Shown here: piece by piece, positions 49,529 to 62,182 of the stretch
Layout: every line of letters starts with the position of its first letter
Numbering within the stretch: position 1 is the stretch's first letter
Assembly (NCBI GenBank): GCA_019722365.1
Contig: JADFUC010000949.1
Coordinates: forward strand, 124,001-188,000
Direction: 5' to 3'
Length of the DNA: 64,000 bases
Source of the DNA: Lithospermum erythrorhizon
Lineage: Eukaryota > Streptophyta > Magnoliopsida > Boraginales > Boraginaceae
Program-made: the position numbers and the translations under genes
Notes under the pieces: generated by a model
The model's database searches: none
Told to the model about the DNA's origin: nothing
Seen by the model: only the letters and a program-made list of their open reading frames with translations

Positions 49529-51409
49529 AAAAATTGATACTCAGTCTTCGAAGTTTATTTGTTTTGGTTCACTTTTTCTTTTTTCTTTTTTGAGTTGGAA
49601 TTATATAAATATTGAGAAAATAATCAATTTACAATATTTATGTAATTTCAAAGAGTTAATTAATACAAATAGTTCCCACACGATAATTGAGGTGCGTTTG
49701 TTATTTGGTCACTTGTAAGTGAGTCTGTATGAAATGGTCGAAGTATATTAGTGTCGGGATACCAAATTGACACTAAACAATTTAGTGAGCTATTTTTTTG
49801 TCTAATTTATTTTAGAGAGTGTGGGCATAAGTAAAGTATTTTTTATCGCGGTCTTTATAAACATGAGTTACTTTATAGACACCCAAATATTTCTTTTTAT
49901 ATGTGAAAGCACTATTAATCCAACAATTTTTAATGGTAGTGTTTGAGGTGATTTTAAGTAGGAATAAAATAGTCATTTTGAATTATTTTATTAATCTTTC
50001 TTTTGGGGCAACAGTTACCTTTATTATAGGATGTTTTTTATTAAATTAGGTTTGGTTTGATGGTCACTCCTCAAATCAGTTGATTGGGTGAATCTCAAAT
50101 AAAATTACTAGTTGCAAAAGCTTGGAGTCTTCACCATAGAATTAGGGTTGATGGTGATGGCCTGATGGGTAGTGCAGTCGTGGTGGTGGTTGGGACTTGG
50201 GACTGATGGTAATTGGATTGGCGGGCTTGGAGGTGGGAGTAACTTGAAGGTTCTAAGAAGTACTAAATAAAATAATGTAAAATGACTATTTTATCCTTAA
50301 AATTTCTCAAATACTACCATTAAAAATCGAGGGACATAATAGTACTTTCACATTTAAAAAAAATTATATTTGTGTGTCTATAAGCAACTCACGTTTAGAT
50401 GGATTGAACCAAAAGCTGTGTTTACTTATACGATAATTAAATCTTAAATTAGATTGAAATAGCTTAAAATTATTTAGGGACAATTTTGCACCCCCGTCTC
50501 GATTATAGGGAAGCCGTTTGTACCGATGTGCCACGAGGAATGGAATGCCAAATGATCCCGATGGTGAAATCATTTCTACCATTAACTCTAATTTCAAATT
50601 TTAATTTTGTACTGACATTAACTTCATGAACTAGACATTGATTTTTAATACTTTTTGAGGATTGCTTGTGGTAATAACCGATCCACGTTCCATTTAATAC
50701 GGAATATAAGTGACAGTTTTCATTATATTGTTTATAGAGACACCAGATTTGATTTTATCTATTTCGCCTACCTACTTTTTAATAAATAATGCTCATATTC
50801 ACTCTGCATTTAACAATACTATTACTAGATCCATCCAATTTTTCATATAAATAAACGTAAAATTTCATTAGTGTATCAGAAATAACTCGGAGAATTACAT
50901 TGGTAGTAGCAGGACGGATAGTAACTGTACTATAGAGCAAATGTTAGCTCATCTTTCTTTGGGTTTTTTAAGGAAAATAAAACATAATGACAACAAATAC
51001 TAGTAGTCACTATAATGAACGAACAAGCAAGGTGTTGCAATGGACCAATATATGAAAAAGGTGTTCTCTTTTTTTACAAGAATTAATTTCCATTGTAGTC
51101 TTTATGGCTGTCTACTTATTGCATGTTTGCCCTTTTCGACTTTGTTTGTTTTACAATTTTACTAAAACAACCTTCATATATGGCGTTATGTTTTATCATC
51201 ATCACGTACATAATACATTAGCGGCAATCAATCATACCTCCAGCTGATATTAATAATCTAAAGAGTTCAAGAAAGTTGTTACAAAAAACTTGTTTGACTG
51301 AAACACATAACTCTTATATATAAATATAATCTATAATCTTTTAGGATTTCATACTTATTACACACATATACATTGGTAGAGTTAAATAGGTTCTACAATC
51401 TATTACCTC

Positions 51410-51428
51410 ATATATATATATATATATA
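51410..51428. repeat. (TA)n microsatellite
   Basis: Nine to ten TA units in intergenic DNA. Confidence 0.8.
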
Positions 51429-54239
51429 GATTGGTATTACCTATGTCTTAATAAATTTAATTGATAGTAGTTTTGACTAATTAATTTAGGCAACATTCTG
51501 ATATGGTGAATCCATACCAGGCAAAGTGCTATAGTTGTTAGTTTGTTACAGTAGGTGCAGATCGACAAAGAGAAAGAAGTGCATATATGAGGACAAAGAG
51601 GAATGCTCACTTAGCTTCTTCTTATTCAAGAACAACGTTTCACATGTTAGTATATATGACTGTTTATATATTGGTGGATACACTGATGCAAGGAGTTAAT
51701 GCCTTATGGTGAGCCTTCTAATTGATCTAAATGAATATTTAATAAGTCCAATTAAAATCTTTTATGAATTGAAATAAACTATTGAATGTGAATAAAGGCA
51801 GGTTAGATTAAAGGGATAATGACTGACACAGCCGTCGTTTCGGGAAGATGATTTTGGGATTCTCCTATAAATCTGCGTCATTTGCGTCGTTGGAGTTAAT
51901 CTTTAAAATCCTATTTGAATCGTTAAAATACAATAAATCTTAATTTATCGTGAAGTAATTTCTGATCGGCTTGATCAGTGGTCTAAGGCAAGACTCAAGC
52001 TGCTCGAGATCACTGGACACCTAGACTACCTCGACCACCTTAATAGGATGACGGAAAACTGCCAGGCAGACAGTTAAATTACCCGAGGCCTTGTGAAGTG
52101 TCATGAGCCTGGTATTCAGAAACAAACGCCCTTCATATTCGAGGCGAGGTCGACCTAGCTTCGGAGGAGGCAATGATATCTAAGCCTCCTTCAGCCTCCA
52201 GCATCATTCGAAGATAATGCGCGGAGAAGATAGCCAAGATCCTTCCTCTCGAAACCCCACACATCACACCGCCTATAAGATACTACCTAATATATATGGC
52301 TACTTGCCTATTTTACCATCTAAAAAACAAATGCAATCTATCTTCATTTTTGTAAATAGTTGAATGTTATGATTAATTAGCTAGTTACTTAACTACATGT
52401 AGTTTCTTTTTCGGGAAATGTCAATAATTCGCATATGTTGTCATTTGATGTTCCTGGGAGTATAATTTCTAATTTGTTGTAATATATATCTCGCCTTATG
52501 CTTACTATCAATTAATTCCAATAACAAAAATTCAATTTATGCCATAGATAATTTGAATTAGAGCTATATATAGCATAGCATAACAAGTACTGTAGAATAT
52601 TTGATCGGTTAATAAAACTGGTATAACAAGTAATAGAGAATCTGAATTGAGCAGCCAGCGGTATGGCCCCAAAATGTGAAGTCCATGTGGATGAGAGTTG
52701 CAAGGTCTGTAGTTTGGGTTTTGTGGATGGAAGGATTCTCAAATTTACTTCAAATTCTCCACCATTATTAGTTTATTACCATGCATGTGAGAAACAAAGC
52801 TAATCTTTCTAATTCTAAAGCGACCATGCCCATTTGATCCCATCATTGCGCCCTACTTCCACCTAATTGCCTTTTTTTTCTCATTATGTTGCTCACTTCT
52901 TCGTTCAATAAAATGTAGCCCTTATGCTCCATCTTTAATAAAATGGTGTATACATTATTTTGTAGTCCCTTTCTTGGTATGTAAATCATTTTCATTTTCT
53001 TATTTGGACTGTTTCCTTCGTAATACACTGTTAATCATTATTCATGGTTAAAACGGTCATTTTAGTACGAGTAATTGAGTACTATATATGCAAAACTCAA
53101 TAATATCAAATTCCGATACTAACTTACAAATGAGCCTATTGCAAAATTGGGAAACGATCGTGTGGACAACTTTGCACGCTTCTATAATTATGCATAGTAA
53201 TTGAAAACTTTGAGAAGGGAAATCATGGTTAATTAAACTAATGACTAGAAAACAAAGGTTTCATCAATAAACATGATTTAGGCTCGGGGACCATAAAAAT
53301 TCGTCAAGCCTCGTGAAGTTTGTAATCTAAAAGTATATTTTTGCAATTCCCAAAAAAATTATGTGAAAGCATAATGAAAGAATGTCTATCGAATTATCCT
53401 TATAGGAGTATAACGATATACTTTCTGATTATATTTATTTTACTATTAGAGCGAGTTAATAGTAGAGTTTAGCAAAGCGGTTCGACTCGGTTCACGGAAA
53501 ATCGGATCGAAGCTACTTTTCGATACATATTGGCCGGTATGAGGCGCTTGCCGAACTCGTTGGCTCACGAGGCGACTCCGCCAGGCAGGCTCGGTAGTTC
53601 GGGATTACATGAAAGTGGCTATATTAAGGCAAGTTTTTGTAATAATTTTGTGATGGTCGAATTTCGTAAAGGACAATATATTTTTTGATGAACTTTTAAA
53701 TTATAATTTAGTTAATGTCAACTACATCACAATTTATATATTAACAATTAATGTTAAATACTATTAATTTTTATATATTTATCTGGCTTTAAAATTTGAA
53801 ATATCCGCTAAGTGAGCTAGCTCGGAACTTCATTTGGGTGACCAATGACGAGCCGAGCCGAGGCTATAAACTTCGTTCGTGTAGAAATTTGAGTCAAAAT
53901 TTGAACTCCGTGAGAACCCTCTCATTACGGCACAAAAAACTCTTTTGATTTTTAAGCATGGTTAACAATAGATTTAGAAATTCACGGTATACATTGCATG
54001 TTAGCATACCTTGACAGTATATAGTGCCGACTACCCATATACATCTCCCATGCTACCTCTATATATTCCACTACCTTCACTCCTGACTCCTTAGAGAGAC
54101 TTAGTGTTGGTTCATGAAGTTTGTTCACTACATATATACTGGTAGGTAAATACAGAGAGTTGATAATATACTTACCTTGTTGAGAGCATTGTATGACAAA
54201 AAGGGAGAATTAAGTAGAAGAATCTAATTAATTAACAAG

Positions 54240-57200
54240 ATGGCATTAGACAAAGTGGTGGAGACTGTGGTTGCAGGCAATTATGTAGAGATGGAAAAGA
54301 GTGAAGGGAACACTAAAGATATCAAAACTAAAATGTCCAAATTTTTTTGGCATGGTGGTTCAACTTATGATGCTTGGTTCAGTTGTGCTTCCAACCAGGT
54401 ATTTATATATTTAATAAACATATCAACCCAATTATATGAATATAGTGATAAGATATTGAATTCTGATGTGTTTTTGTTTCAGGTGGCTCAAGTCTTGTTG
54501 ACATTGCCATACTCATTTTCGCAGTTGGGGATGGTTTCTGGCATTCTGTTTCAACTCTTCTATGGTTTGATGGGCAGTTGGACTGCTTACCTTATTAGCA
54601 TTCTATATGTTGAATACAGAACCAGAAAGGAAAGGGAAAAAGTTGATTTCAGAAATCATGTCATTCAGGTTATTATTACTTTATTTTCTAAGATCAGAAT
54701 ATATCTTCAATCAACTCTTTGATTTACAAATTACACATGCAACTGGACAAATAAAATTGTGTAACATTAGTTTTTTATCAAGTGAATGTCTACAGGTATA
54801 TTTATAAATTTGGTATGTTTATATAATTTGACAGTGGTTTGAAGTTCTTGATGGGCTTCTTGGGAAACACTGGAGGAACGTGGGTTTGGGATTTAATTGT
54901 ACGTTTCTTTTGTTTGGATCAGTCATTCAACTCATAGCTTGTGCAAGCAATATATATCAACCATGTATGTAGAGTATTATTTATACTGATTAAAGTATAC
55001 TCGGTATATGATAAATTAATTGACATTTTTTCTTCTTCTTAAAATGATATAAATTGCAGCAATATCTACTACATAAATGATAATCTGGACAAGAGAACAT
55101 GGACATACATATTTGGAGCATGTTGTGCAACCACAGTTTTCATACCATCTTTTCACAATTATAGAATTTGGTCATTTCTTGGATTGATAATGACTACTTA
55201 TACGGCTTGGTATCTTACCATTGCATCACTTCTCCACGGCCAGGTAATATAACTCTACTCTTTTACGAATCATTAGTGATCTTGTTAGACTACCAAAGCA
55301 ATGTTATTACCATGCGTTTGCTTAAACTTTGATGGGATTTCGGTAATTATGAACAGGTCGAGGGGGTGCAGCACTCTGGTCCAACCAAGTTGGTGCTTTA
55401 CTTCACAGGAGCCACAAACATTCTTTACACCTTTGGGGGACATGCTGTTACTGTGTAAGACTAATTATATTTTATTTTATCATGTCTACTATGTATTGGG
55501 TTGATAAAATCTCCCACATTTTCATTCAATATACAAGTACTGAAACCATTGGATATCTATCTATCTAGCTTATAAAAGGTCAAGTTGCTAAACAAAAACC
55601 AATATAAGAAGCAAGGGAACATTAGCAACTTCAATATTCATATTGAAAACAACAGAATATTGTATTCACTTGGACATAATCTGACAATGAGACTAGTGAA
55701 TATCTTTGTCTTTATCCTCTAACCAAATCTGGCCTTTGAGATTCACCAATTAATGTCAAGAGGGTTCATTCAGCTATGAAACAGAATAACCATTTTTATG
55801 ATTCAAGAATTTACTCTCTAAATCACAGTGATCCTTGTTACTCCCACCTTTTTCTATTTTGAGATTTGAAGTCATCGACTCTTTAACATGCAATGTCACT
55901 TTTTACTCACCAGAATTCATTCTTGAATCTAGCTAGATTCTGCATCAACCAGCTTATAATTGTTTGTTATACATTAAGGTAGAAAAAGTAATTTTTGGAG
56001 TGAAATAGTAAAATAAAATATAAGATCTCAAGAGCTAGTTTCAGATCCTGAATTGCCTCCTCACTATTGTGTATTGATCTAAAATCTTAAGTTTTTAGTT
56101 AAAACAAGATAGAATCTTTTTTGCTTTAGCTGAAGTGCTAAACAATGACTATGAGACACAACTTTCACGTCTTCCATATAATCGATCAACTGCACCATCA
56201 AACAAGCTAGAGTCTGTTTATATATTAGGAAGTAAAAGAAAGCTATTGCAAATCACTGAGATTGATTGGAGACCTTCCTCATTTGGGAGTATTTTGTGTC
56301 AACAAACTTCAATTCTAATAATGTTAAAGGTTCCTGGAATGGGAGCTGCATTGATGGGTTTATCAGAATAGGAATATCTGGCTGTTTTACATTTGGTATG
56401 TTTAATAATATTGCAGAGAGATCATGCATGCAATGTGGAAGCCTCAGAAATTTAAGGCAATCTACCTTCTAGCAACAATCTATGTATTGACACTCACTCT
56501 CCCATCTGCATCAGCTGTGTATTGGGCATTTGGAGATGCTTTGCTCAATCATTCCAACGCCTTTTCTCTTCTTCCAAACTCACCTTTCAAGAACATGGCT
56601 GTTATTTTAATGCTCATCCACCAGGTATGCATGTGTTTTCATTATTTTTAATTTTCTTTTTTCAATTTGCTTGGGACGTGATCTTGACACTAAAACATAA
56701 TAAAAGTGTGAAACTCTAAATAAATAAATATATAGTACAATGTATCGCATAGTGTACTTCCTAAAATACTCTGTATTCGTTATCTCAAATAATCAAGTTG
56801 ATCTACTGAATGTTTGAATTGTTTCAGTTCATTACATTTGGATTCGCTTGCACGCCACTGTATTTCGTTTGGGAAAAAGCGATAGGGATGCATGAATGCA
56901 AAAGCTTGTGCAAGCGTGCTGCTGCTAGATTACCAGTGGTTGTTCCGATATGGTTCTTGGCCATTGTTTTCCCTTTCTTTGGACCAATCAATTCCACCGT
57001 TGGATCTCTTCTTGTTAGCTTCACTGTCTACATTATCCCTGCCCTTGCTCATATGCTCACATTCCGATCACCTGCAGCCAGAGAGGTAAAATACATATAT
57101 CAATACATACATGCATACATTGTTGATTTTTTTGTGTGGAGAATAATGACCAAGTTTGTTATGCATTTGATTGATGATGAACAGAATGCTGTGGAGCAAC

Positions 57201-57448
57201 CACCGAGACTGTTGGGAAGATGGGCAGGAGCATATACTATTAACATGTTTGTAGTTGTTTGGGTCTTCATTGTGGGATTTGGATTTGGAGGATGGGCAAG
57301 TATGACCAACTTCATTCATCAAATTGATACATTTGGACTTTTCACCAAATGCTATCAATGCCCTTCTCAATTGCCTCCATCTCCGCCCCCACATTTATCC
57401 AACGCCACCACTGTGATGCCTCCAGTCGCCCACATTCATCGCCTTTGA
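54240..57448 (+). CDS. LAX2: Auxin influx carrier, LAX2 type, with disrupted exon 3 donor
   Basis: Eight exons: 54240-54398, 54483-54668, 54835-54947, 55060-55243, 55357-55454, 56417-56624, 56828-57085, 57185-57448. The ideal join gives 489 residues. The amino-acid permease-type carrier brings auxin into cells with protons at the plasma membrane. Blocks include HGGSTYDAWFSCASNQVAQ, SQLGMVSGILFQLFYG, FTGATNILYTFGGHAVTVE and FGFGGWASMTNF. ETVVAGNYVEMEK and the Pro-rich end favour LAX2 over AUX1. Frame and homology require exon 3 to end at 54947, but the next bases are CA, not GT; a perfect GTATGT donor sits 17 nt downstream. Use of that donor would shift frame and stop soon after. Either the gene is broken here or the sequence has a local error. 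Intron 5 is about 960 bp. Confidence 0.92.
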
Positions 57449-58335
57449 AGTTGCCCTCAAGCCTCCATACTCATCCTTCCTCTATATTGTTTTCGTGAAG
57501 AGTTATTTATTGCAATTTTAGGAAGCTAATTAAGCAAGCTGGATCCAATTTAGTTAACATTCTTAATGAATTTAGCCTCTCTTTTCGAACACAAAAGTAA
57601 ACTTTGAGGATGGAGTTGAATCCATCCAGGCTTTTAGATAATCTATCTATTGCAATCCACTCGCTCGTCTACTTGTTGCAACTACACTACCGAAAGATAT
57701 CACAAAGGGAAAAAGAATCACTATGTTTGTTTCTCTATTATTAAAATTAGAGATGAAATATTTAGTGTGTTTATGTGATATGGTTTAATATTGCTCAAGC
57801 TTTGGATCTACTACTGAGGACCTGTAATAGTAGCTCCGCAAAGGCAGATTCAATCAAACATTTGCAATGTCTGCGTTATCTCGGATCTCATGAAAATTGA
57901 AATTAAATGATTTATTTGTAACAATAAATTAATTTTGTAACGACTCAATTATATAGGAGTAACAACAATACATAAATAATATTGCGTAAAAATTTGTATA
58001 CAACACATAAGATTATTAATTCAATTACACCTACTTTTGGAATGGTGATGGTCGCACCTATTTTTGGTACAGTGAAGATCCTCTATATTATTTACGAGAC
58101 TCTTTCGATACCTCCAACTTCATAACATTGTACCCAAATAACAAGAAACACCTATATACAAATTATTAATCTTTTCAATTAAAAAAAAATCCGATTCTAT
58201 ATTTTTATTAATAAAATAATAGTAAAACCAAAGGCACATGAATATTGAGTATTAGGAAAAGCTAAGGGCAACGAGCAATGCTGTATTGATTGTTTTTTAT
58301 TGTTGTTAGGTAAAGTGAAATTGGAAAATTGGAGG
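57449..58335. other. Intergenic between LAX2 and ERD2-like gene
   Basis: 3' flank of LAX2 and promoter of the next gene; AT-rich, no gene seen. Confidence 0.65.
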
Positions 58336-61040
58336 ATGAGGGTCGCAAGGAGGCCGATCCACGCGGTGTCTTTATGGGTTCGTCGGCAGCCACCAAAGAT
58401 GAAGGGTTTTCTGGCGGTGGTGAGCGGGATGCTTGCACTGGTCCTCCTCCGCTCCATCGTCCACGATCACGATAACCTCTTCGTTGCATCCGAGGCTGTT
58501 CACTCTTTTGGTATTTCTGTCCTCATCTATAAGCTCACCAAGGAGAAAACCTGTGCTGGTACTTTAAGATTCCATTCTCAACCTTAGATTCTGTTTTTTA
58601 TGCTTGGACCATGTTTCTTACAAATGGATGAATGGTCTTTGCTTGGCTAGAATATTGGTTTTCATAACAAAGATCTTATTTTTATTTGGATTAGATGAGT
58701 TGGCTTGTTTTTCATATGACCAATCACTCAGTTTCTATGTCAACTTAGGAAAAAATTCTTCTTTATATCAATAGTGATACGAAAGATCTTATTTTTATTG
58801 GATCGGATGGGGATGGCTTGATTTTGCTTTAAAAGATTCCTACGTTCTACCTAATAATAGGGACCAATTTTGGTTTTCACGTGGATATGGATAACAAAGA
58901 TCTTAGCTTCCATTGGAATAGAATTTGTTCGGCTGATTCTGAAATTAGGTTCTGTGTGTTCACCCAAACCTTGATCAGTTTTGCAAATGTCAACTCCAGA
59001 TTATGTTTTATTGGAAAATCTTCAACTTTTAATTTCTATCATCAAGGAATGATCTTTTTTGTCAACGTAAAATTTTACTGTTGTGTATGTCAATTTGTAC
59101 TTACATATTTGAAGGTGAAATTAAAAACTGCATACTCATGTTTACAAGCAAATCTTTGAACTTTGAAGATGGAAACCTATAAAGTTTGGAAGGTAGGTTG
59201 AATTTCTGTGGGTACATCCCGTGAAAATTTTCAACATTTCTAATGTTAAATGTTCATATATCTGGATGACAGATGTGGGTACGTAATTACCTATCCTATG
59301 CAATTTCTGTGGAATTCGGGAAGCTTTCATGATAGTTTACTGTCTCAAGCAGTCAAGCAGCCAAGCCTCACATTTTCGTTCATGATAATTGTAGAACTAG
59401 TATGTCTGTTGATGCTTAGATGGTTCATTTTTAGCACTGAAGCTTACTATATCTAGGAATCAGGATGAGTAATTACTGAACCTGTCATCTGTTGTTCATT
59501 TACTGATTTCGGCAACATGCCTAAATGCATGATTGGCTCAGTTGCTGCATTCTTTTATCATAGAAAGGTGTTGTGGTATTTATTTTCCTATTTGTCCGTT
59601 ATACTAATTTTGCATTCCACTTAACCTGATTGCATGTGTTCTCTGGGTTTTTATATGCAGGGCTTTCACTCAAATCCCAGGAGTTAACAGCTTTGTTTCT
59701 GGCTGTTAGACTGTATTGTAGCTTCGTCATGGAATATGACATACACACAGTACTTGACTTAGCTACGCTGGCTACAACTTTATGGGTTATTTATACAATC
59801 CGTTTCAGTCTAAGGTCAAGCTACATGGAGGACAAAGACAATTTTGCATTATATTATGTCGTAAGTTCCTTTTATTATTGTTTTAACCTTGAAAGAAATA
59901 CCAATAAGATGAGTGATTACAACAGCACTGCCACATCTTTACAAAAACTACAAAATAGCAAGTGGTGCCACTGGTTGCTTTTCCTCCCTTTTTTTTAAAA
60001 GACTTTCTTATTCATGCAGGCGGTTCCGTGTGCTGTTTTAGCTTTAATTATTCATCCATCAACGTCGCATCACTTCATAAACAGGATTGCATGGGCTTTC
60101 TGTGTATACCTTGAAGCTGTATCTGTGTTGCCTCAGCTACGAGTCATGCAAAATACGAAGGTAAGACTTTGGGAACACACGAAACATGCAACCTGAAAGA
60201 TGATGGCCTTTTTATCAGCCATGAAGACCTGACAACTTTTTTTTACCCAGATTGTTGAACCATTCACAGCTCATTATGTGTTTGCACTCGGTGTTGCAAG
60301 GTTTTTAAGCTGTGCCCATTGGGTCCTCCAGGTTTTCTGTACTTAATCTCTCATCATTTCTGTGTTTTAACTTTTAATTCATCACTTGATTGCTAATTGT
60401 TGAGTAGAAACTATTAGAGTATGCCTCAATGATAATATTAATCATACTGAAGGAATAATGTGGAGCTTGATTTGGCTAAAGGAGCTCGGACTTCTGGGAC
60501 CTTTTGTGATCTCTTGAACCTTCGTCACGAATCTCTCTCCCACACATTCTATTATAGTGACTGAAACTATAAATAAACCCTTTTCTATATAGTAAACACA
60601 AGTCCGAGGCTCACTGTTCTCCCCGGACTTGAGAATTGACAATATAATCCTTCCACCATTGCCTGTTGTATGAGCCTCTGTTACTATTTTTATTTTATAG
60701 TTTATAATTTGAATTTAATTCTCATTGACATTTTCTCGTCATGTTTGCTTGACGTTCGTCTTTGACAGGTTCTAGATAGTCGTGGCCACCTGCTCACAGC
60801 ATTGGGTTCTGGTCTTTGGCCTTCTATGGTTCTTATATCTGAAATAGTTCAAACATTTATCTTGGCTGACTTCTGTTACTATTACGTAAAAAGGTAGATA
60901 TGTATTTATTGTCGTCTCCATTAATTGGTTTGCCTCTTCCAAAAACCCTGCACATAGCAGTTTGTGACTAATGAATGGATCTTTCTTGTAGTGTTTTCGG
61001 AGGACAGCTAGTATTACGACTTCCTTCTGGAGTGGTGTAA
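58336..61040 (+). CDS. ERD2-like (ER lumen protein-retaining receptor family) membrane protein
   Basis: Six exons (58336-58558, 59661-59860, 60020-60160, 60251-60331, 60769-60893, 60992-61040) give 272 residues. The family is the seven-span KDEL-receptor fold. Visible blocks are AVHSFGISVLIYKLTKEKTC, LSLKSQELTALFLAVRLYCS, PQLRVMQNTKIVEPFTAHYV, FALGVARFLSCAHW and FCYYYVKS. The ~60-residue N-terminal extension and the length mark it as one of the plant ERD2-like proteins rather than a canonical ERD2 (about 215 residues). These relatives may not bind K/HDEL ligands, so the precise role is open. Intron 1 is long, about 1.1 kb. The ATG chosen opens MRVARRPIHAVS; the frame upstream has no other ATG nearby. 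Confidence 0.92.
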
Positions 61041-62126
61041 TGTATTGACTACTGCGCATGCAACCCAGGAAAAAACCATTGTTTCAGTCGCTTTTCCCGT
61101 GTATACTTTTTTTTGGCTACCCAAGCATTGATAATCAACCTTGTAGCTGGAATCATTGGAATGTCTAGATGATTATGTATACTTATTGTAGCTGGAGTAA
61201 TTGGAATGTCTAGATGATTATGTGGATGTTATCATAGACGAGATTCAACCTTGATTGTGCTAGCAGTTATTTGTGTTTTTAGTGAGTAAAAGATGAGATT
61301 AAACTGTATGGTGCCGTCTCCATTTTTTGGGTATTCAGAAGGCAAAGTACACTAGCAGGGGGTGTTGTTTGAGGCGGTATTTTTTGTCTATTAGTTGTTG
61401 GCTTTGGTACATTAGCAAGGGGTGTTGTTGGCTCTAAAATTACTTACTCCCTCCCTCCTATCCTTTATTTAAGAATTATTTTTCTAAAATGGCAATCCGT
61501 TATTCGGGTCTCATTTTTCCAAATGGGTAGCAAAGTTTCAAGTGAAAAAATTACAAGTATGATGATTCAAATTTTTATTAAATTTCAGGTATACTGTAGC
61601 CCTGTAGTTTTACTTGAAAATGATGAAGATGTATTTTTTTGCTTTTTGAATATCATCCTAACATAATTTTTTTGTTTTAAAATAGTTGTCATTCTAACAT
61701 AATAAATTATATTTTTACATTTTTAATTACTTTTTATATTGAACTTATCAACTAATCAATAATATATTTTCAATTAATTGATGTTTTATATTTTTAATGT
61801 ATATTGATTATTTTTAATTTTTCTTAATAGTTGTGTAGACGAGTAAAAACAAGTATTATATATACGGAGTATATAATACATACACATGTGACAATGACAC
61901 ATTATTCAATCATTACTCCTGAGGAAAAAAAATCATATTAACAATTTGATATACATCAAATTCGTATCTTACCAAAAGTAAGAAACAAAATATTTCATAC
62001 TAAATTTGTGTCTGAAAAAACTTATTCCTTTAGTTAAGATTTTTTTCCTTTATTAGAAATATCAAAATTGATTTTTGTTTTGAATTACTTAAAAACTTTA
62101 TGAAAAAATTAAATATCGAGAGAGGG
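61041..62126. other. 3' flank of ERD2-like gene and upstream region of the ATase gene
   Basis: Very AT-rich right half. It contains the duplication listed separately and the word tactccctccctcc at 61445, typical of Stowaway-like MITE ends, but no matching opposite end. No gene. Confidence 0.55.
61141..61224. repeat. 45-bp tandem duplication in the ERD2-like 3' region
   Basis: ttgtagctggaatcattgga at 61141 recurs at 61186 with two changes, and both copies continue atgtctagatgattatgt. Probably in the 3' UTR; likely slippage. Confidence 0.85.
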
Positions 62127-62138
62127 AATATAAATAAA
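62127..62138 (+). promoter_or_regulatory. Candidate TATA box for the ATase gene
   Basis: aatataaataaa lies about 50 bp before the first in-frame ATG, giving a predicted transcription start near 62160 and a short leader. Confidence 0.5.
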
Positions 62139-62182
62139 GCGATAGAAGAGGAAAATTAGAGAGTTTTTGAAAGCTTAAATAG

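Larger units (their letters stand above)
48331..54239. other. Long intergenic region without supported gene
   Basis: Mostly AT-rich. Two islands of balanced composition stand out: 51960-52270 (words such as gatcggcttgatcag, gaggcgaggtcgacc) and 53465-53900 (ggttcgactcggttcacgg, gagccgagccgaggc). Both look like degenerate transposon pieces. The LAX2 promoter lies at the right end. Confidence 0.6.

Noticed and set aside
56135..56371. 78-codon ORF in LAX2 intron 5
   Set aside because: Lies wholly inside the intron, overlaps another frame, and resembles no known family; at most a transposon scrap.
61443..61880. Stowaway-like MITE suggested by tactccctccctcc and a later acggagtat
   Set aside because: The two ends do not pair as inverted repeats over more than about eight bases, so borders are unsupported.
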